Positions 52,278-61,838 of a DNA stretch of 64,000 nucleotides are shown one piece after another (the stretch's first letter is position 1; every line of letters begins with the position of its first letter). Position numbers and translations under genes: made by a program. Origin of the DNA: Enterococcus sp. BWR-S5 (GTDB taxonomy: Bacteria > Bacillota > Bacilli > Lactobacillales > Enterococcaceae). The stretch covers positions 372,001 through 436,000 of the forward strand of contig NZ_JADOEQ010000001.1 in the NCBI RefSeq assembly GCF_016745255.1, in the 5' to 3' direction. Under the pieces are notes generated by a model. That model was not told the origin of the DNA, did not search any database, and saw only the letters and a list, made by a program, of their open reading frames with translations.

Positions 52278-53527
52278 GCTGGACGGAAAGTCTTCATCCG
52301 GAGCTGATTGCTAAAATTGAACTAGTTGAACAGAAAATTGCTCCGAGACTAAAAGAGCTGCAGACAGTTGCTCTGAACAATCAAGGAAAAGTGTTACAAG
52401 CTTTTCGGAATCAGAAGGTATCGGAAACACACTTTATGCCGGTAACAGGCTATGGCTATGATGATATGGGGCGTGATGCCTTGGAACAAGTTTATGCGGA
52501 AGCCTTTGGCGCAGAACAAGCCTTGGTTCGACCGCAAATTATATCCGGTACGCATGCCATTGCGACTGCTCTTTTTGGTGTTTTGCGTCCCGGAGATGAG
52601 CTTCTTTATATAACAGGTACACCTTATGATACATTGTTAGAAGTAATCGGACTGGCAGGAAACGGCATCGGTTCAATGAAAGAATACAATATTCATTATA
52701 ATCAAGTCGACCTTCTCGCATCCGGTGATATTGATTTTGAAACAGTGAAAAAGAAGATGAAGCCTCAAACTAAAGTTATTGGTATTCAACGCTCTAGAGG
52801 CTATGCTGCAAGACCCTCTTTTACTATTGAAAAGATTCGTGAGATGGTTGCATTTGTGAAAGCAATTGATCCGAATGTGATTGTTTTCGTGGACAACTGT
52901 TATGGAGAGTTTGCTGAGGAGCTGGAGCCGACGGTAGTAGGGGCAGATTTGATGGCCGGCTCATTAATCAAAAATCCGGGCGGCGGAATAGCCAAGACAG
53001 GTGGTTATTTGGCTGGCAAGCAGACACTTGTTGAACGTTGTGCCTATCGGCTGACAACACCTGGTGTAGGAAGTGAAGGCGGAGCAATGCTTTCTTCCGT
53101 TCATGAAATGCTACAGGGCTTCTTTTTAGCTCCACACGTGGTTAGTCAGGCGATTCAAGGGGCTGTTTTTACAGCTGCTTTATTGGAAACCTTCAACATT
53201 ACTTCTACGCCTAAATGGAATGAGCCCCGCACGGATTTGATTCAAATGGTGGAGCTGAAGGAGAAGGATGCGATGATTACCTTTTGTCAGGCCATTCAAA
53301 AATTTTCTCCAATTGATGCATTCGTTGCACCGATTCCAGCCTATATGCCGGGCTATGAAGATGATATCATCATGGCGGCAGGAACCTTTGTCCAAGGAGC
53401 CAGTATTGAATTAAGTGCAGATGGACCCATTCGACCACCTTATATTCTTTATGTACAGGGTGGGCTGACAGCAGAGCACGTGAAGATTGCTGTGGTTCAT
53501 GCGGTGAACGAAGTGTTCTATTCATAG
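52274..53527 (+). CDS. ynbB: YnbB-like PLP-dependent protein (methionine gamma-lyase family)
   Basis: A 417-residue fold-type I PLP enzyme of the so-called aluminium resistance/YnbB family. Segments YGYDDMGRDALEQVYAEAFG, RPQIISGTHAIATALFG, VFVDNCYGEF and SLIKNPGGGIAKTGGYLAG (PLP-lysine region) are characteristic. The reaction is not established, with C-S lyase activity on methionine-like substrates suspected. It overlaps hflX (ATGA) and always sits ahead of glnR in this group. A strong terminator isolates glnRA from read-through. Confidence 0.9.
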   Translation: MSWTESLHPELIAKIELVEQKIAPRLKELQTVALNNQGKVLQAFRNQKVSETHFMPVTGYGYDDMGRDALEQVYAEAFGAEQALVRPQIISGTHAIATALFGVLRPGDELLYITGTPYDTLLEVIGLAGNGIGSMKEYNIHYNQVDLLASGDIDFETVKKKMKPQTKVIGIQRSRGYAARPSFTIEKIREMVAFVKAIDPNVIVFVDNCYGEFAEELEPTVVGADLMAGSLIKNPGGGIAKTGGYLAGKQTLVERCAYRLTTPGVGSEGGAMLSSVHEMLQGFFLAPHVVSQAIQGAVFTAALLETFNITSTPKWNEPRTDLIQMVELKEKDAMITFCQAIQKFSPIDAFVAPIPAYMPGYEDDIIMAAGTFVQGASIELSADGPIRPPYILYVQGGLTAEHVKIAVVHAVNEVFYS

Positions 53528-53596
53528 CAGTATCGGCATTATTGCTGTTAATAAGCGAAGCTGCAGTTACTAGTTTAAAAGCAAGGATATCTTACT

Positions 53597-53649
53597 ATCT
53601 GAAGGATTCAATTATTTCACGATAATCGAATCCTTCAGATATTTTTTTA
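53597..53649 (+). terminator. Terminator of the miaA-hflX-ynbB operon
   Basis: ATCTGAAGGATTC / GAATCCTTCAGAT, a perfect 13-bp stem followed by ATTTTTTTAT. Confidence 0.9.
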
Positions 53650-53719
53650 TAGTTGGTCTAATAAAAAAGCAACATTGTCATGTTACAAAATTCCTAAATC
53701 CGAACAAAATAAATTTTTA

Positions 53720-53736
53720 TGTTAGAAAAGCTAACA
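53720..53736 (+). promoter_or_regulatory. GlnR operator
   Basis: TGTTAGAAAAGCTAACA, an exact match to the GlnR box TGTNAN7TNACA. It overlaps the region just upstream of the glnR -35, so GlnR bound with feedback-inhibited glutamine synthetase should repress its own operon. A TGTTA half-site also occurs at 53681-53685. Confidence 0.92.
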
Positions 53737-53743
53737 TTAATGA

Positions 53744-53772
53744 TTGACAAGAGAAAAAAGTGCTGTTATTCT
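53744..53772 (+). promoter_or_regulatory. glnRA promoter
   Basis: TTGACA (53744-53749), 17 bases, TATTCT (53767-53772), starting 7 bases after the GlnR box. Confidence 0.75.
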
Positions 53773-53800
53773 TATAGGCAACTAAGAGAGGGGGGTGGAT

Positions 53801-54184
53801 ATGAGAGAAAAAGAGCTAAGAAGATCAATGTCGGTTTTTCCGATTGGTACAGTTATGAAATTGACAGATTTATCAGCACGTCAGATTCGATATTATGAGG
53901 AGCAGGACCTGATTCATCCGGAAAGAAGCGAAGGAAATCGTAGAATGTATTCGTTAAATGATATTGATACTTTACTGGAAATCAAGGATTATCTGTCAGA
54001 CGGCTTGAACATGGCGGGAATTAAACGTGTCTACACAATGAAGCTGGAAGAACAGAAAATCAATAGCGAGTCCGGTAAACCTCTGACAGATGAAGATGTT
54101 CGGAAAATTTTATACGACGAAATTCTTTCTCAAGGAGGACTTACTCAACAAAATCCATTCCAATCGCAAGGCCCGAAATTATAG
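53801..54184 (+). CDS. glnR: MerR-family nitrogen regulator GlnR
   Basis: A 127-residue repressor of nitrogen-assimilation genes. The MerR-type DNA-binding part FPIGTVMKLTDLSARQIRYYEEQ and NRRMYSLNDIDTLLEIKDYL is followed by the short C-terminal tail that senses glutamine synthetase. A GAGAGGGGGG SD precedes ATG 53801; GTG 53795 overlaps that SD. glnA follows 35 bases later under the same promoter. Confidence 0.95.
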   Translation: MREKELRRSMSVFPIGTVMKLTDLSARQIRYYEEQDLIHPERSEGNRRMYSLNDIDTLLEIKDYLSDGLNMAGIKRVYTMKLEEQKINSESGKPLTDEDVRKILYDEILSQGGLTQQNPFQSQGPKL

Positions 54185-54219
54185 TTTCGGATAAAAAATG
54201 AAGGACGTGAAGGGAACTT

Positions 54220-55560
54220 ATGACAAAAAAAGAAAAGACAGTAGAAGATATCAAGCGTATTGCTGAGGAAGAGAATGTTCGATTTTTACGACTGATGTTT
54301 ACAGATATCATGGGGACAATCAAAAATGTTGAAGTACCCGTAAGTCAGCTGGAAAAAGTACTCAGCAATAAAATGATGTTTGATGGTTCTTCTATCGAAG
54401 GATTTGTGAGAATCGAAGAAAGCGATATGTATCTGTATCCGGATTTATCGACTTGGATGATTTTCCCTTGGGAAAGTGAGCACGGGAAAGTTGCTCGTCT
54501 CATCTGTGATATCTATAATCCAAATGGCCAGCCTTTCGCCGGCGACCCTAGAGGAAACCTGAAGCGTGCGCTCGCAGATATGAAGGAACTGGGCTTTTCT
54601 TCTTTCAACTTAGGACCGGAGCCGGAATTCTTCCTGTTCAAGCTAGATGAAGATGGTGAAATTACGACTGATTTAAATGATAAAGGTGGCTATTTTGATT
54701 TTGCTCCAACGGACTTAGGAGAAAACTGCCGTAGAGATATCGTTTTGGAGTTGGAAAGTCTTGGCTTTGAAGTAGAGGCTTCTCACCATGAAGTTGCTCC
54801 GGGACAACACGAGATTGATTTCAAATACGCAGATGTAGTAGAAGCTTGCGACAACATCCAAACCTTTAAACTGGTTGTAAAAACTATTGCTAGAAAACAT
54901 GGACTGCACGCAACATTCATGCCAAAACCGTTATTCGGGATTAACGGTTCAGGGATGCACTGTAATATGTCATTATTTACGGAAGAGGGCAATGCGTTCT
55001 TTGATGAAGAAGGACCAATGCAATTAAGCCAAACAGCGTATCACTTTTTAGGTGGTCTGTTGAAACATGCTCGTGCGTATACAGCGGTATGTAATCCAAC
55101 AGTGAACTCATACAAACGTCTGGTTCCAGGCTATGAAGCACCTGTTTATGTTGCATGGAGCGGAAGAAATCGTTCGCCATTGGTACGTGTACCGGAATCA
55201 AGAGGAATGTCTACTCGTTTAGAGCTGCGTTCTGTTGATCCATCGGCTAACCCATACCTGACAATGGCTGTTCTATTGCAAGCCGGCTTAGACGGAATCA
55301 GAAATGAAATTGTACCACCGAAAGCTGTAGATAGAAATATCTACATCATGAATGAAGAAGAAAGAAAAGAAGCTCAGATTGAAGACTTGCCATCAACCAT
55401 CCATAATGCAATCAAAGAATTGCGCAAAGACGAGGTAATGAAGGATGCGTTAGGCGAACACATCTATGCAAACTTTGTTGAAGCGAAGCGTATGGAGTGG
55501 GCTGCTTTCCGTCAAACTGTTTCTGAATGGGAAAGAGAACAGTATCTGGAGCTTTACTAA
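54220..55560 (+). CDS. glnA: Glutamine synthetase, type I
   Basis: A 446-residue dodecameric enzyme forming glutamine from glutamate, ammonia and ATP. It has [22 protein letters not shown], the ATP/metal segment [26 protein letters not shown] and the active-site loop [19 protein letters not shown]. The C-terminal region lacks the adenylylation Tyr site of the I-beta form, matching the short I-alpha form of Gram-positives, controlled through GlnR instead. A terminator follows. Confidence 0.97.
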   Translation: MTKKEKTVEDIKRIAEEENVRFLRLMFTDIMGTIKNVEVPVSQLEKVLSNKMMFDGSSIEGFVRIEESDMYLYPDLSTWMIFPWESEHGKVARLICDIYNPNGQPFAGDPRGNLKRALADMKELGFSSFNLGPEPEFFLFKLDEDGEITTDLNDKGGYFDFAPTDLGENCRRDIVLELESLGFEVEASHHEVAPGQHEIDFKYADVVEACDNIQTFKLVVKTIARKHGLHATFMPKPLFGINGSGMHCNMSLFTEEGNAFFDEEGPMQLSQTAYHFLGGLLKHARAYTAVCNPTVNSYKRLVPGYEAPVYVAWSGRNRSPLVRVPESRGMSTRLELRSVDPSANPYLTMAVLLQAGLDGIRNEIVPPKAVDRNIYIMNEEERKEAQIEDLPSTIHNAIKELRKDEVMKDALGEHIYANFVEAKRMEWAAFRQTVSEWEREQYLELY

Positions 55561-55580
55561 TTTTAATAAACAACCTATCG

Positions 55581-55614
55581 AACACTATTGGCTTTGGCCA
55601 ATAGTGTTTTTTTT
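55581..55614 (+). terminator. Terminator of glnRA
   Basis: AACACTATTGGC / GCCAATAGTGTT stem with a tight loop, then eight T residues. Confidence 0.92.
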
Positions 55615-55944
55615 ATGTGAGGGAGCGAAAACCGGAAGGGGGCTAAAAAATATTGACATTTTCATTGAAATTATCAGGAAATGAAGCTTAAATTATGCGA
55701 AATGAATTTTTTTCACAGATTTTTATGAAAATATTAAAAAAAGAAAATGCTTGATAAAGTAGAGTGAAAGTGCGATTTATAAGACGCTATAAGTGTTTTT
55801 GTGAAAATAGAAGAGAATGAATTGTTGAAAGTTTGTGAAAAAAATCAATAAAATGTTTCATTGTTTGCAGCTATCCGTTATAATAGATTAGGAATAGATG
55901 TTTAAATAACTTTACTTTTGATAGATAGAAGGATGATTATTAAC
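55615..55944 (+). promoter_or_regulatory. nifJ upstream region with TTGTGAA half-sites
   Basis: AT-rich 5' region without a gene. A TATAAT at 55879-55884 is a likely -10. TTGTGAA occurs at 55799-55805 and 55833-55839, and TTTCACAGA at 55711-55719. The sequence 55833-55850 (TTGTGAAAAAAATCAATA) matches one half of the Rex consensus TTGTGAA-N4-TTCACAA perfectly and the other poorly. Redox control by Rex is possible but unproven. Confidence 0.4.
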
Positions 55945-58900
55945 ATGCGTAAAATGAAAACGATGGACGGAAATACAGCTGCAGCATATATCTCATATGC
56001 TTTTACGGAGTTAGCTGCAATTTACCCGATTACACCAAGCTCAACAATGGCTGAATTAGTAGATCAATGGTCAGCAGAAGGAAAATTGAACCTGTTTGGT
56101 CAACCAGTGAAAATTGTTGAGATGCAATCCGAAGCCGGTGCCGCCGGAGTCGTTCATGGCTCCTTGAAAACTGGTGCGATGACTACGACATATACAGCCT
56201 CTCAAGGGTTGCTGCTGATGATACCAAATATGTACAAAATTGCCGGTGAATTGCTGCCGACGGTTTTTCATGTTGCCAGTAGAGCCGTAACAACCGGTGC
56301 ATTAAATATTTTTGGCGACCATGGTGATGTGATGGCAGCACGTCAAACAGGTTTTGCAATGCTATGCGAAAGTAGTGTTCAAGAAGTCATGGACCTGTCT
56401 CCTGTTGCTCACTTAGCTTCATTAGAAGCCAAAGTACCATTTATGAACTTTTTTGATGGGTTTAGAACCAGTCATGAAATACAGAAAATTGAAGTAATTG
56501 ATTATGACGAACTCCTTCCTCTAATGAATCAGGAGGCTCTAGCGGAGTTCAGAGAACGAAGTATGAACCCGAACCATCCGTCTGTCAGCGGAACGAATCA
56601 AAACCCGGATATCCATTTCCAACAGCGTGAAACAGTCAATCAGTATTATGACAAGTTGCCGGAAATCGTTCAATCTTATATGAAGAAGATTAATGAGCTG
56701 CGGGGCACGAACTATGATTTAGTGACGTATTATGGTGCAGAGGATGCAGAAGAAGTTATTGTCTCTATGGGGTCTGTGGCACAGACAATTGAACAGACTG
56801 TCGATTTCCTAACTGCTCAGGGAAGAAAAGTTGGTTTCTTGAATATTCATCTGTATCGCCCATTCCCAATCGAAACATTTTTAGAAAAAATGCCTAAGAC
56901 TGTTAAGTCCGTGGCAGTCCTTGATCGTACAAAGGAACCTGGAGCCGGTGGTGACCCATTACTATTAGATGTTCAGAGTGCTTTGTATGAATCAGAGCTG
57001 CGTCCTGCGATTGTGGGCGGACGTTATGGGCTGGGCTCTAAGGATGTATTGCCGAATCAAATCATTGCAGTTTATAACGAATTGTTAAAAGATAAAAGTG
57101 CTCGTAAGTCTCGGTTTACACTGGGAATCGTCGATGATGTGACAGAAACCTCCTTAGATTCCGGAGCAGCTGTTGATTTGACAGATGCACAAACCTATCA
57201 AGCGAAATTCTGGGGCTTCGGTTCTGATGGTACAGTGGGTGCAAATAAATCAGCAATCAAAATTATTGGAGATCACACCAATAAATATGCTCAGGGGTAT
57301 TTCCATTATGACTCGAAAAAATCAGGAGGACTGACTGTTTCTCATCTTCGATTTGGTGAGACACCGATTCGTTCCACTTACTTAATCGAACATGCGGATT
57401 TTATCGCTTGTCATACTGCGGCATACTTGAACACATATGATCTGCTGAAGGGGTTGAAAAAGGGCGGCACATTCCTGCTGAATACTGTCTGGAATGATGA
57501 ACAGCTGGAACGTTTTCTTCCTGCAAAAATCAAAAAATATCTTGCGGAAAATGAGATTCGTTTCTATACAATCAACGCAGTGAAGCTGGCGACAGAGGTT
57601 GGTTTAGGCGGAAGAATTAATACCGCAATGGAAACGGCGTTCTTCAAGCTTGCAGACATTATGCCATTCGAAGAAGTACTGCCTATTTTGAAGGATGAAG
57701 CCTTGAAAAGCTATGGCCACAAATCGATAGCTGTTGTTGAAAAAAATATTGAGGCCATCGATCGGACTGTAGAGCTGCTGCATGAAGTAGCTGTTCCAAA
57801 AGAGTGGAAAGACTGCGAAATTAAGATTGCCGCACCGAATATGGATGTTTCAGCGTATATTCGTGAAATTGTAGAGCCTATCAATCGTCAGGAAGGAAAT
57901 GACCTTTCTGTTGGGGCTTTGGTAAGCAACGGCATGACGGATGGCCGTATGCCATTAGGAACTACGGCTGTGGAAAAACGTGGGATTGCGTTAGAAGTCC
58001 CTGAATGGATTAGTGATCGTTGTACGATGTGTAATGAATGTTCCTTTGTTTGTCCGCATGCAGCCATTCGTCCGTTTTTGGCAGATGATGAAGAAATGGA
58101 AGCTGCACCGGAAGGCTATATTGTACGCGAAATGCGTGGAGCAGATGGTCTGAAATATCGTATTCAAGTCTCTGTAGAAGATTGTACTGGCTGTGGGCTA
58201 TGTGTGGATGCATGTCCTGCTAAAGGAAAAGCTTTGGTGATGAAGCCATACAACGAACAGAAAGAACAAGCGATGAACTGGGCATTCTCCATGACCTTGA
58301 GACAAAAAGAAAATCCGGCGAAGCCAAACACCGTTCTTGGTTCTCAGTTCAACAAACCGCTGCTTGAATTTTCCGGAGCTTGCTCTGGTTGCGGCGAAAC
58401 ACCATATGTTAAATTGTTGACACAAATGTTTGGGGATCGCATGATGATTGCCAATGCAACAGGCTGTTCATCCATCTGGGGAGCAGCAGCACCAGTATCG
58501 CCATATACAACAAATGACGAAGGACAAGGACCAGCATGGTCAAACTCTTTATTGGAAGATAATGCAGAATTTGGTTACGGCATGTTCTTGGCTGCTCAAA
58601 CAAGAAGAGAGTATTTAGCTGTTGCTATGAGTGATGCGATGTCAGAAGCTTCTGCTGAATTGAAATTACTAATGGAAGACTGGCAAGAACACATGAATGA
58701 TAGCGAAGGCACTCAACAGCGAGCGGCGAAGCTGACAGCGGCTTTAGAGGTCGAAAAAACCGGTAAGCCGTTACTAGAAGCTGTTTATGAAAAACGTGAT
58801 CTCTTTGTGAAGCAGAGTCAATGGATGATTGGGGGAGACGGCTGGGCCTATGATATCGGTTACGGCGGTATCGATCATGTATTGGCAAGCGGCGCAGATG

Positions 58901-59625
58901 TCAACATGCTTGTGTTGGATAATGAAGTGTATTCCAATACTGGTGGACAGACATCGAAGGCGACACCGGCCTCAGCAATTGCCAAGTTTTCTGCAAGTGG
59001 AAAATATGTTTCTAAAAAGGATTTAGGCATGATGGCGATGACGTATGGCAATGTCTATGTTGCGCAAATTGCTTCAGGAGCAAATCAGATGCAGACAATC
59101 AAAGCCTTTGAAGAAGCAGAAAAATTCCCTGGACCATCAATCATTATCGCCTATACACCGTGTATTGCTCATGGGCTAAAAGGCGGAATGAGTCAGACCT
59201 TGCAAGAAGCAAAAGAAGCTGTCCAGTCTGGTTATTGGTCACTTTATCGTTATAATCCTGAACTCAGAGAAAAAGGGAAAATCCCAATGACCTTAGATTA
59301 TAAGAAGCCTGATTTTAATGAAATGAAAGGCTTTATGAGAAAGCAGGTTCGTTTCTCTGCCTTGGAATCAACACAGGCTGAATATGCAGGAAAGTTATTC
59401 GAAAAGACCGTCGATGATGCGAAAAATCGTTTCTATAGTTATGCTCGCTTGGCAGGTCAGGAAGAAAAGATTCGTGCAAAATTAGAAAAAGTTGAAACAG
59501 AGCCAACGGAACAACCGATTGAAAAACCGACACGAGAGAGAAAAGAACGTGTCAAAGACCCGGAAGCAGAAGCACGCAGAGCAGCACGTCGTGCAGAACG
59601 GGCTGCTCGTAGAGAGAAAGAATAG
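55945..59625 (+). CDS. nifJ: Pyruvate:flavodoxin (ferredoxin) oxidoreductase
   Basis: A 1226-residue single-chain enzyme converting pyruvate and CoA to acetyl-CoA and CO2 with reduction of flavodoxin. Order: domain I YPITPSSTMAELVDQW, the CoA-binding and gamma domains, two ferredoxin-type clusters (CTMCNECSFVCPHA from Cys693; CTGCGLCVDACPA from Cys747), proximal-cluster cysteines in ACSGCGETPY, ATGCSS and PCIAHG, and TPP site GDGWAYDIGYGG (about 964). The last 40 residues are an extra Arg/Ala/Glu-rich tail. ATG 55945 follows AGAAGGA. It is monocistronic. Confidence 0.95.
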   Translation: MRKMKTMDGNTAAAYISYAFTELAAIYPITPSSTMAELVDQWSAEGKLNLFGQPVKIVEMQSEAGAAGVVHGSLKTGAMTTTYTASQGLLLMIPNMYKIAGELLPTVFHVASRAVTTGALNIFGDHGDVMAARQTGFAMLCESSVQEVMDLSPVAHLASLEAKVPFMNFFDGFRTSHEIQKIEVIDYDELLPLMNQEALAEFRERSMNPNHPSVSGTNQNPDIHFQQRETVNQYYDKLPEIVQSYMKKINELRGTNYDLVTYYGAEDAEEVIVSMGSVAQTIEQTVDFLTAQGRKVGFLNIHLYRPFPIETFLEKMPKTVKSVAVLDRTKEPGAGGDPLLLDVQSALYESELRPAIVGGRYGLGSKDVLPNQIIAVYNELLKDKSARKSRFTLGIVDDVTETSLDSGAAVDLTDAQTYQAKFWGFGSDGTVGANKSAIKIIGDHTNKYAQGYFHYDSKKSGGLTVSHLRFGETPIRSTYLIEHADFIACHTAAYLNTYDLLKGLKKGGTFLLNTVWNDEQLERFLPAKIKKYLAENEIRFYTINAVKLATEVGLGGRINTAMETAFFKLADIMPFEEVLPILKDEALKSYGHKSIAVVEKNIEAIDRTVELLHEVAVPKEWKDCEIKIAAPNMDVSAYIREIVEPINRQEGNDLSVGALVSNGMTDGRMPLGTTAVEKRGIALEVPEWISDRCTMCNECSFVCPHAAIRPFLADDEEMEAAPEGYIVREMRGADGLKYRIQVSVEDCTGCGLCVDACPAKGKALVMKPYNEQKEQAMNWAFSMTLRQKENPAKPNTVLGSQFNKPLLEFSGACSGCGETPYVKLLTQMFGDRMMIANATGCSSIWGAAAPVSPYTTNDEGQGPAWSNSLLEDNAEFGYGMFLAAQTRREYLAVAMSDAMSEASAELKLLMEDWQEHMNDSEGTQQRAAKLTAALEVEKTGKPLLEAVYEKRDLFVKQSQWMIGGDGWAYDIGYGGIDHVLASGADVNMLVLDNEVYSNTGGQTSKATPASAIAKFSASGKYVSKKDLGMMAMTYGNVYVAQIASGANQMQTIKAFEEAEKFPGPSIIIAYTPCIAHGLKGGMSQTLQEAKEAVQSGYWSLYRYNPELREKGKIPMTLDYKKPDFNEMKGFMRKQVRFSALESTQAEYAGKLFEKTVDDAKNRFYSYARLAGQEEKIRAKLEKVETEPTEQPIEKPTRERKERVKDPEAEARRAARRAERAARREKE

Positions 59626-59639
59626 AACAAAGCTATGGG

Positions 59640-59687
59640 AGCAGTGATGCAGACAGGAAGGAGTCTTGTCTGCAGCTGCTTTTCTTT
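59640..59687 (+). terminator. Terminator of nifJ
   Basis: AGCAG-TGA-TGCAGACA pairs with TGTCTGCA-GCTGCT with a bulge, then TTTTCTTT. Confidence 0.8.
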
Positions 59688-59762
59688 ATAGTATGTGACG
59701 AGCGCCCTAATTTATAAAAGTTTCTTTTGATTTTCAGTATTCTGTAATCCCCAAAAAATTTA

Positions 59763-59771
59763 TGCTATACT
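59763..59771 (+). promoter_or_regulatory. Extended -10 promoter of the cdaA operon
   Basis: TGC-TATACT, about 35 bases upstream of the cdaA start. Confidence 0.55.
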
Positions 59772-59806
59772 AAAAAGGAAATCTTCAGAGAGAAGTGATA
59801 ACTTAT

Positions 59807-60697
59807 ATGACAGCTTTTCAGATTAGTCAATTTTTTGATGTAAGTTATTGGCAGAAATTTATTTCCAATGACTTGTTGTCCAGCAATTTTATTATAAATA
59901 TTATTGATGTTTTAGTGGTATGGTACCTCGTGTACAAATTAATCATGCTTGTAAAAGGAACAAAGGCCGTTCAATTGTTAAAAGGTGTGGCCGTCTTTAT
60001 CATCATTCGAATAGTCAGCGAAATCATCGGTCTGCATACCTTATCTTGGCTGATGAATCAGGTTATTATGTATGGTGTGATTGCAGCGGTAGTCATCTTT
60101 CAGCCGGAAGTTCGAAGAGGACTGGAGCATCTAGGTCGAAGCTCATTTTTCAAAGCCTCCAAGAGCGAACAGCAGCAAGATGAAAAAATGATTTTAGCCT
60201 TTGATAAAGCCATTCAGTACATGTCCAAACGGAAAATAGGGGCGTTAATCACCGTAGCAAGAAATACTGGTTTAGAAGAATATATTGAAACAGGTATTGA
60301 TTTGGATGCGGATATCACCGGGGAGCTCCTGATAAATATTTTTATTCCCAACACCCCACTTCATGATGGTGCTGTAATTATTGATGAAGGAAAGATTGCT
60401 GTTGCCTCAGCGTATCTACCATTGTCAGAAAGCAATTTGATTCCTAAAGAATTTGGTACGCGCCATAGAGCAGCGGTTGGAATCAGTGAAGTTAGTGATG
60501 CAGTAACTATTATCGTGTCGGAAGAGACCGGCGATGTTAGTCTGACCTTGAACAATGAGTTGATCCCAAGATTGACTCAAGAAGAGTATTTGAAGATTCT
60601 CAGAGAGGAACTAGTTCCTGATGAGGAGAAGAAAAGTCGTAAAAACCTCCTACAGCACTTTATTGACGGTGTGACCAAAGGAGGGAAAAAGAAATGA
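59807..60697 (+). CDS. cdaA: Diadenylate cyclase CdaA
   Basis: A 296-residue membrane enzyme making cyclic di-AMP from two ATP. Three transmembrane helices (about 20-95) precede the DAC domain with HDGAVIIDEGKIA and FGTRHRAAVGISE, the DGA and RHR catalytic motifs. I chose ATG 59807; an in-frame GTG at 59795 is the alternative. It overlaps cdaR by 4 bases. Cyclic di-AMP controls potassium and osmolyte transport and wall homeostasis. Order cdaA-cdaR-glmM is universal in Firmicutes. Confidence 0.96.
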   Translation: MTAFQISQFFDVSYWQKFISNDLLSSNFIINIIDVLVVWYLVYKLIMLVKGTKAVQLLKGVAVFIIIRIVSEIIGLHTLSWLMNQVIMYGVIAAVVIFQPEVRRGLEHLGRSSFFKASKSEQQQDEKMILAFDKAIQYMSKRKIGALITVARNTGLEEYIETGIDLDADITGELLINIFIPNTPLHDGAVIIDEGKIAVASAYLPLSESNLIPKEFGTRHRAAVGISEVSDAVTIIVSEETGDVSLTLNNELIPRLTQEEYLKILREELVPDEEKKSRKNLLQHFIDGVTKGGKKK

Positions 60698-61806
60698 AAA
60701 AGGCTTATCAAAGCAACTGGTTTTCCGGCTTGCTCGCCCTATTGTTTGCTTTACTGCTCTTCTTTAATGCAAATTCTGAAGGAAACTCAGGAAATACAGT
60801 AAATACCAGCCAGGTTTATGATGAAATGGTTTATAATGTGCCGGTCCAATTGAAATATGATGAGGATCAATATTTTGTCTCCGGTTATGAGGACACGGTG
60901 GCCGTCCATTTAAGCAGTGCGAACCGAATACAGCTGAACCTAGAAACAAATGAAGATACGCGAAATTTTCAGGTAGTGGCAGACCTGACAAATACTTCGC
61001 TTGGAACAACAGAAGTACCCCTACGTGTAACGGGCTTGAGTTCAGCAGTTACAGCAGAGCTTGAAACCAAAACAATTACTGTAACGATAGAAAAAAAGGT
61101 AACGAAAAAATTTGAGGTTGAAGCAAAAATTCCCGAAAGCTTTGATGCGGAAGGCTATAAGGTAGATACTGTCTCTATCAGCCCGAAAACAGTAGAAATT
61201 ACCACCGGAGAAGAAACGATGGCAGAAATCGTTCAGGTGGCCGCACCATTAACAAATGTTACACAATCAACAGATACTATCAATCAGACAGTCAATGTAC
61301 AGGCGTTGGATAGCAAAGGTCAAGTACTCAGTATTGAGAATCCTGCACCTCAGGTTAAGGTTACAGTCAAGCTGTCATTGCCGAAGAAGGAAGTTGCTTT
61401 GCGATTTACAGCTACAGGAACACCACCCTCGGATGTCAGCAGCTATTCTTTTGATGCGGCTACAACTGTTGTAGAAATCAGCGGGTCGAATTCTGTGTTG
61501 GAAACGATTGACACATTAGAAGTACCGATTGATGTCAGCGGTATTCGAACCTCAGTTAAACAGACAATCACGATTCCAAATAGTGGGGAATACTCGATTG
61601 ATCCTGCGCAAGTAGAGGTCACTATTAATCCAATTTATTCTAGGTCAACAAGCAGCGGATTGAATACTTGGACTGGCAGCGACAGCTCTAGCAGTACATC
61701 AGAGAAAAGTAATGGGTCAAAGACAACTGATACAAGCACAGACAGTAAAAGCTCAGGAGAGACTTCTGAAACAAGTCAGGAGCAAACCGAACAGAGTACA
61801 AATTAA
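60694..61806 (+). CDS. cdaR: CdaA regulator CdaR (YbbR-domain protein)
   Basis: A 370-residue protein with one N-terminal membrane helix (WFSGLLALLFALLLFFNA) and an extracytoplasmic part made of about three YbbR repeats (e.g. VPVQLKYDEDQYFVSGY, KFEVEAKIPESFDAEGY, VEISGSNSVLETIDTLEVP). The last 50 residues are a Ser/Thr-rich spacer. By family it binds and modulates CdaA. Translationally coupled to cdaA (ATGA). Confidence 0.93.
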   Translation: MKKAYQSNWFSGLLALLFALLLFFNANSEGNSGNTVNTSQVYDEMVYNVPVQLKYDEDQYFVSGYEDTVAVHLSSANRIQLNLETNEDTRNFQVVADLTNTSLGTTEVPLRVTGLSSAVTAELETKTITVTIEKKVTKKFEVEAKIPESFDAEGYKVDTVSISPKTVEITTGEETMAEIVQVAAPLTNVTQSTDTINQTVNVQALDSKGQVLSIENPAPQVKVTVKLSLPKKEVALRFTATGTPPSDVSSYSFDAATTVVEISGSNSVLETIDTLEVPIDVSGIRTSVKQTITIPNSGEYSIDPAQVEVTINPIYSRSTSSGLNTWTGSDSSSSTSEKSNGSKTTDTSTDSKSSGETSETSQEQTEQSTN

Positions 61807-61838
61807 CCAAACTAATTAGTGATTAAGGAGATAAAATG

